Source: JACDDK01 sp038198445 (GTDB lineage Bacteria > Actinomycetota > Rubrobacteria > Rubrobacterales > Rubrobacteraceae). Taken from it: a stretch of DNA of 6,950 nt. The stretch covers positions 1 through 6,950 of the forward strand of contig JBBPZZ010000189.1 in NCBI GenBank assembly GCA_038198445.1, read 5' to 3'. The notes beneath the pieces are model-generated. The model was not told the DNA's origin. It saw nothing but the letters and a program-made list of their open reading frames with translations, and ran no database searches. This document shows positions 6,067-6,950 of the stretch, one piece after another (position 1 is the stretch's first letter; the number at the start of each line of letters is the position of its first letter). The translations under genes were made by a program, and so were the position numbers.

Positions 6067-6516
6067 GTGAGGCTTACACAAAAAAGCAAGTACGCGGTAC
6101 GTGCGCTCATGGAGTTGGCGCTAAATGAATGTGGTTCGCCGCTCGGTGTTGCCGAGATAGCGCGGCGCCAGCGCATACCGGAGAGGTTCCTGGAGCAGAT
6201 CTTTGGCGAGCTTCGTAAGGCCAACATCCTCGAAAGCCACCGCGGAGCCCACGGAGGCTACTGTTTCGCAATGCCGACCCAGGAGATCACCGTCCTCGAC
6301 ATCCTTGAGATACTGGACGGCGAAATCCGGCCCGCACGGTGCAGCGCGGGTGGCGTTTGCTACATCGCCGATGCGCCTCTGTGCGCCACGAGCAAGGTCT
6401 GGGACGAGGCCCGCGTCGCCCTGGAAGAGGTCTTCGATAAGTACAGCATCGCCCAACTAGCCGAGGATGAACGTGAACGCCGCGTCGCCCACGAGGCCGC
6501 TGTCTCGCTGAACTAG
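6067..6516 (+). CDS. Rrf2-family transcriptional regulator, probable Fe-S sensor
   Basis: A 149-residue DNA-binding regulator of the Rrf2 family (IscR, NsrR, CymR and relatives). It starts at GTG 6067 with GGAAAG (6055-6060) as a modest ribosome binding site; MRLTQKSKYAVRALMELAL is the standard family beginning. The winged helix-turn-helix spans about 25-75 (VAEIARRQRIPERFLEQIFGELRKANILESHRGAHGGY). The dimer helix and cluster loop follow. Cys92-X5-Cys98-X7-Cys106 resembles the three-Cys cluster loop of IscR and NsrR, so an iron-sulfur cofactor sensing iron, redox state or nitric oxide is plausible. CymR-type members lack these Cys residues, which argues against a plain CymR. Cys22 and Cys66 are extra. 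The target genes are unknown; autoregulation is common in the family. The gene sits after phoU with its own promoter and in frame with the downstream methyltransferase, separated by one TAG. Confidence 0.92.
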   Translation: MRLTQKSKYAVRALMELALNECGSPLGVAEIARRQRIPERFLEQIFGELRKANILESHRGAHGGYCFAMPTQEITVLDILEILDGEIRPARCSAGGVCYIADAPLCATSKVWDEARVALEEVFDKYSIAQLAEDERERRVAHEAAVSLN

Positions 6517-6950
6517 ACAGCTTCTCTTCTGGAAAGGCTACGGCTACACCTCGGAAACCGCACGGAACTTACCGAGACCGCCGTAAACATCGAAGGCCGC
6601 ACTTACCAGATCACGCATCCAGTCTCCGCTGACTCGCTCATAGATGAAGCGGAGTTCGAGCGCGACGAACGCCTACCGTACTGGGCCGACCTCTGGCCGA
6701 GCGCCATCGCCCTGGCGCGTTACGTCTCCCGCCAGGACCTCTCCGGCAAACGCGCCATCGAGCTTGGCTGCGGCCTCGGTCTGCCGACTGTGGCAGCGCT
6801 GGCGCAGGGCGTGGAGGCTATCGCGACGGACCATTACGCACCCGCACTCGACTTCACGATCCACAACGCCCGGATCAATACGGGCCGCCGGCCGGAGACG
6901 GCCCTGCTCGACTGGCACACGCCGGAGGTCGCGGAACTGGGAACTTTCGA
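6517..6950 (+). CDS. Class I SAM-dependent methyltransferase, N-terminal part, start codon unresolved
   Basis: Frame 1 is open from just after the Rrf2-gene TAG (6514-6516) to the window edge, 144 codons, and reads as a methyltransferase of the PF10294-like (METTL/lysine or small-molecule N-methyltransferase) kind. Visible blocks are RLRLHLGNRTELTETAVNIEG, then FERDERLPYWADLWPSAIALARYV, then SAM-binding motif I ELGCGLG (6760-6780), the acidic ATD (6823-6831, motif II) and a following DFTIHNARIN. The C terminus is cut by the window. No ATG, GTG or TTG occurs in this frame before 6787, which is inside the SAM fold and too late. The only near-cognate start before the conserved N terminus is CTG 6529, without a clear ribosome binding site. 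Either a rare start is used, an indel or point mutation broke the start (pseudogene), or the TAG is read through. The substrate cannot be told from sequence. Confidence 0.75.

Noticed and set aside
6062..6070. Three-codon open frame ATG TCG TGA overlapping the Rrf2-gene start
   Set aside because: It lies only one base after GGAAAG, too close for normal initiation, and is most simply a chance overlap with the GTG start.
6673..6918. Minus-strand open frame (81 codons) at the right end
   Set aside because: Antisense to the methyltransferase frame, which has clear SAM-binding motifs.
1..6950. tRNA, rRNA, CRISPR array or known riboswitch
   Set aside because: No regularly spaced long repeats, tRNA cloverleaf signatures or conserved riboswitch cores were noticed by eye on either strand.

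Overview
The window looks like a piece of a fairly GC-rich actinobacterial chromosome. It uses TTG and GTG starts freely, and the protein style would fit a Rubrobacter-like or related deep-branching Actinomycetota lineage. That taxonomic guess is low confidence and rests on general protein character only. The centre is a complete, classically ordered high-affinity phosphate uptake operon, pstS-pstC-pstA-pstB-phoU, all on the + strand.

Layout. (1) 1-1009 is the right-hand end of an ISL3-family insertion sequence. Its transposase is cut by the left window edge and broken by a frameshift near 673; a candidate right terminal end lies near 983-1009. (2) 1010-1226 is the non-coding pstS leader, with a 10-bp palindrome, a cluster of three TTTAAC-like hexamers at 11-12 bp spacing (candidate PHO box) and a small hairpin. 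(3) 1227-2369 is pstS. A 177-bp gap follows with two strong stem-loops, the second followed by a T-run. (4) 2547-5985 is pstC, pstA, pstB and phoU, nearly touching (gaps of 3, 3 and 4 bases). (5) 5986-6066 is a short intergenic region with an extended -10 promoter and a direct repeat of CTTAACG. (6) 6067-6516 is an Rrf2-family regulator with a Cys pattern suggesting an Fe-S cluster. (7) 6517-6950 is the start of a class I SAM-dependent methyltransferase that runs off the window. It lies in the same frame as the Rrf2 gene, separated only by a TAG, and has no ATG, GTG or TTG start.

How the genes work together. PstS is a lipoprotein that captures phosphate outside the membrane. PstC and PstA form the channel, PstB is the ATPase, and PhoU links transport state to the sensor kinase and curbs uptake. 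No PhoR/PhoP-type two-component genes lie in the window. The stem-loops after pstS would allow more PstS than membrane components, which is common in pst operons. The Rrf2 and methyltransferase genes probably form a separate transcription unit.

Overall this is mostly ordinary, well-understood biology. The points most worth a second look are the Rrf2/TAG/methyltransferase junction, the TTAACG-type repeats shared by the two leaders, and the degenerate first metal motif of PhoU. I see no convincing undescribed multi-gene system.
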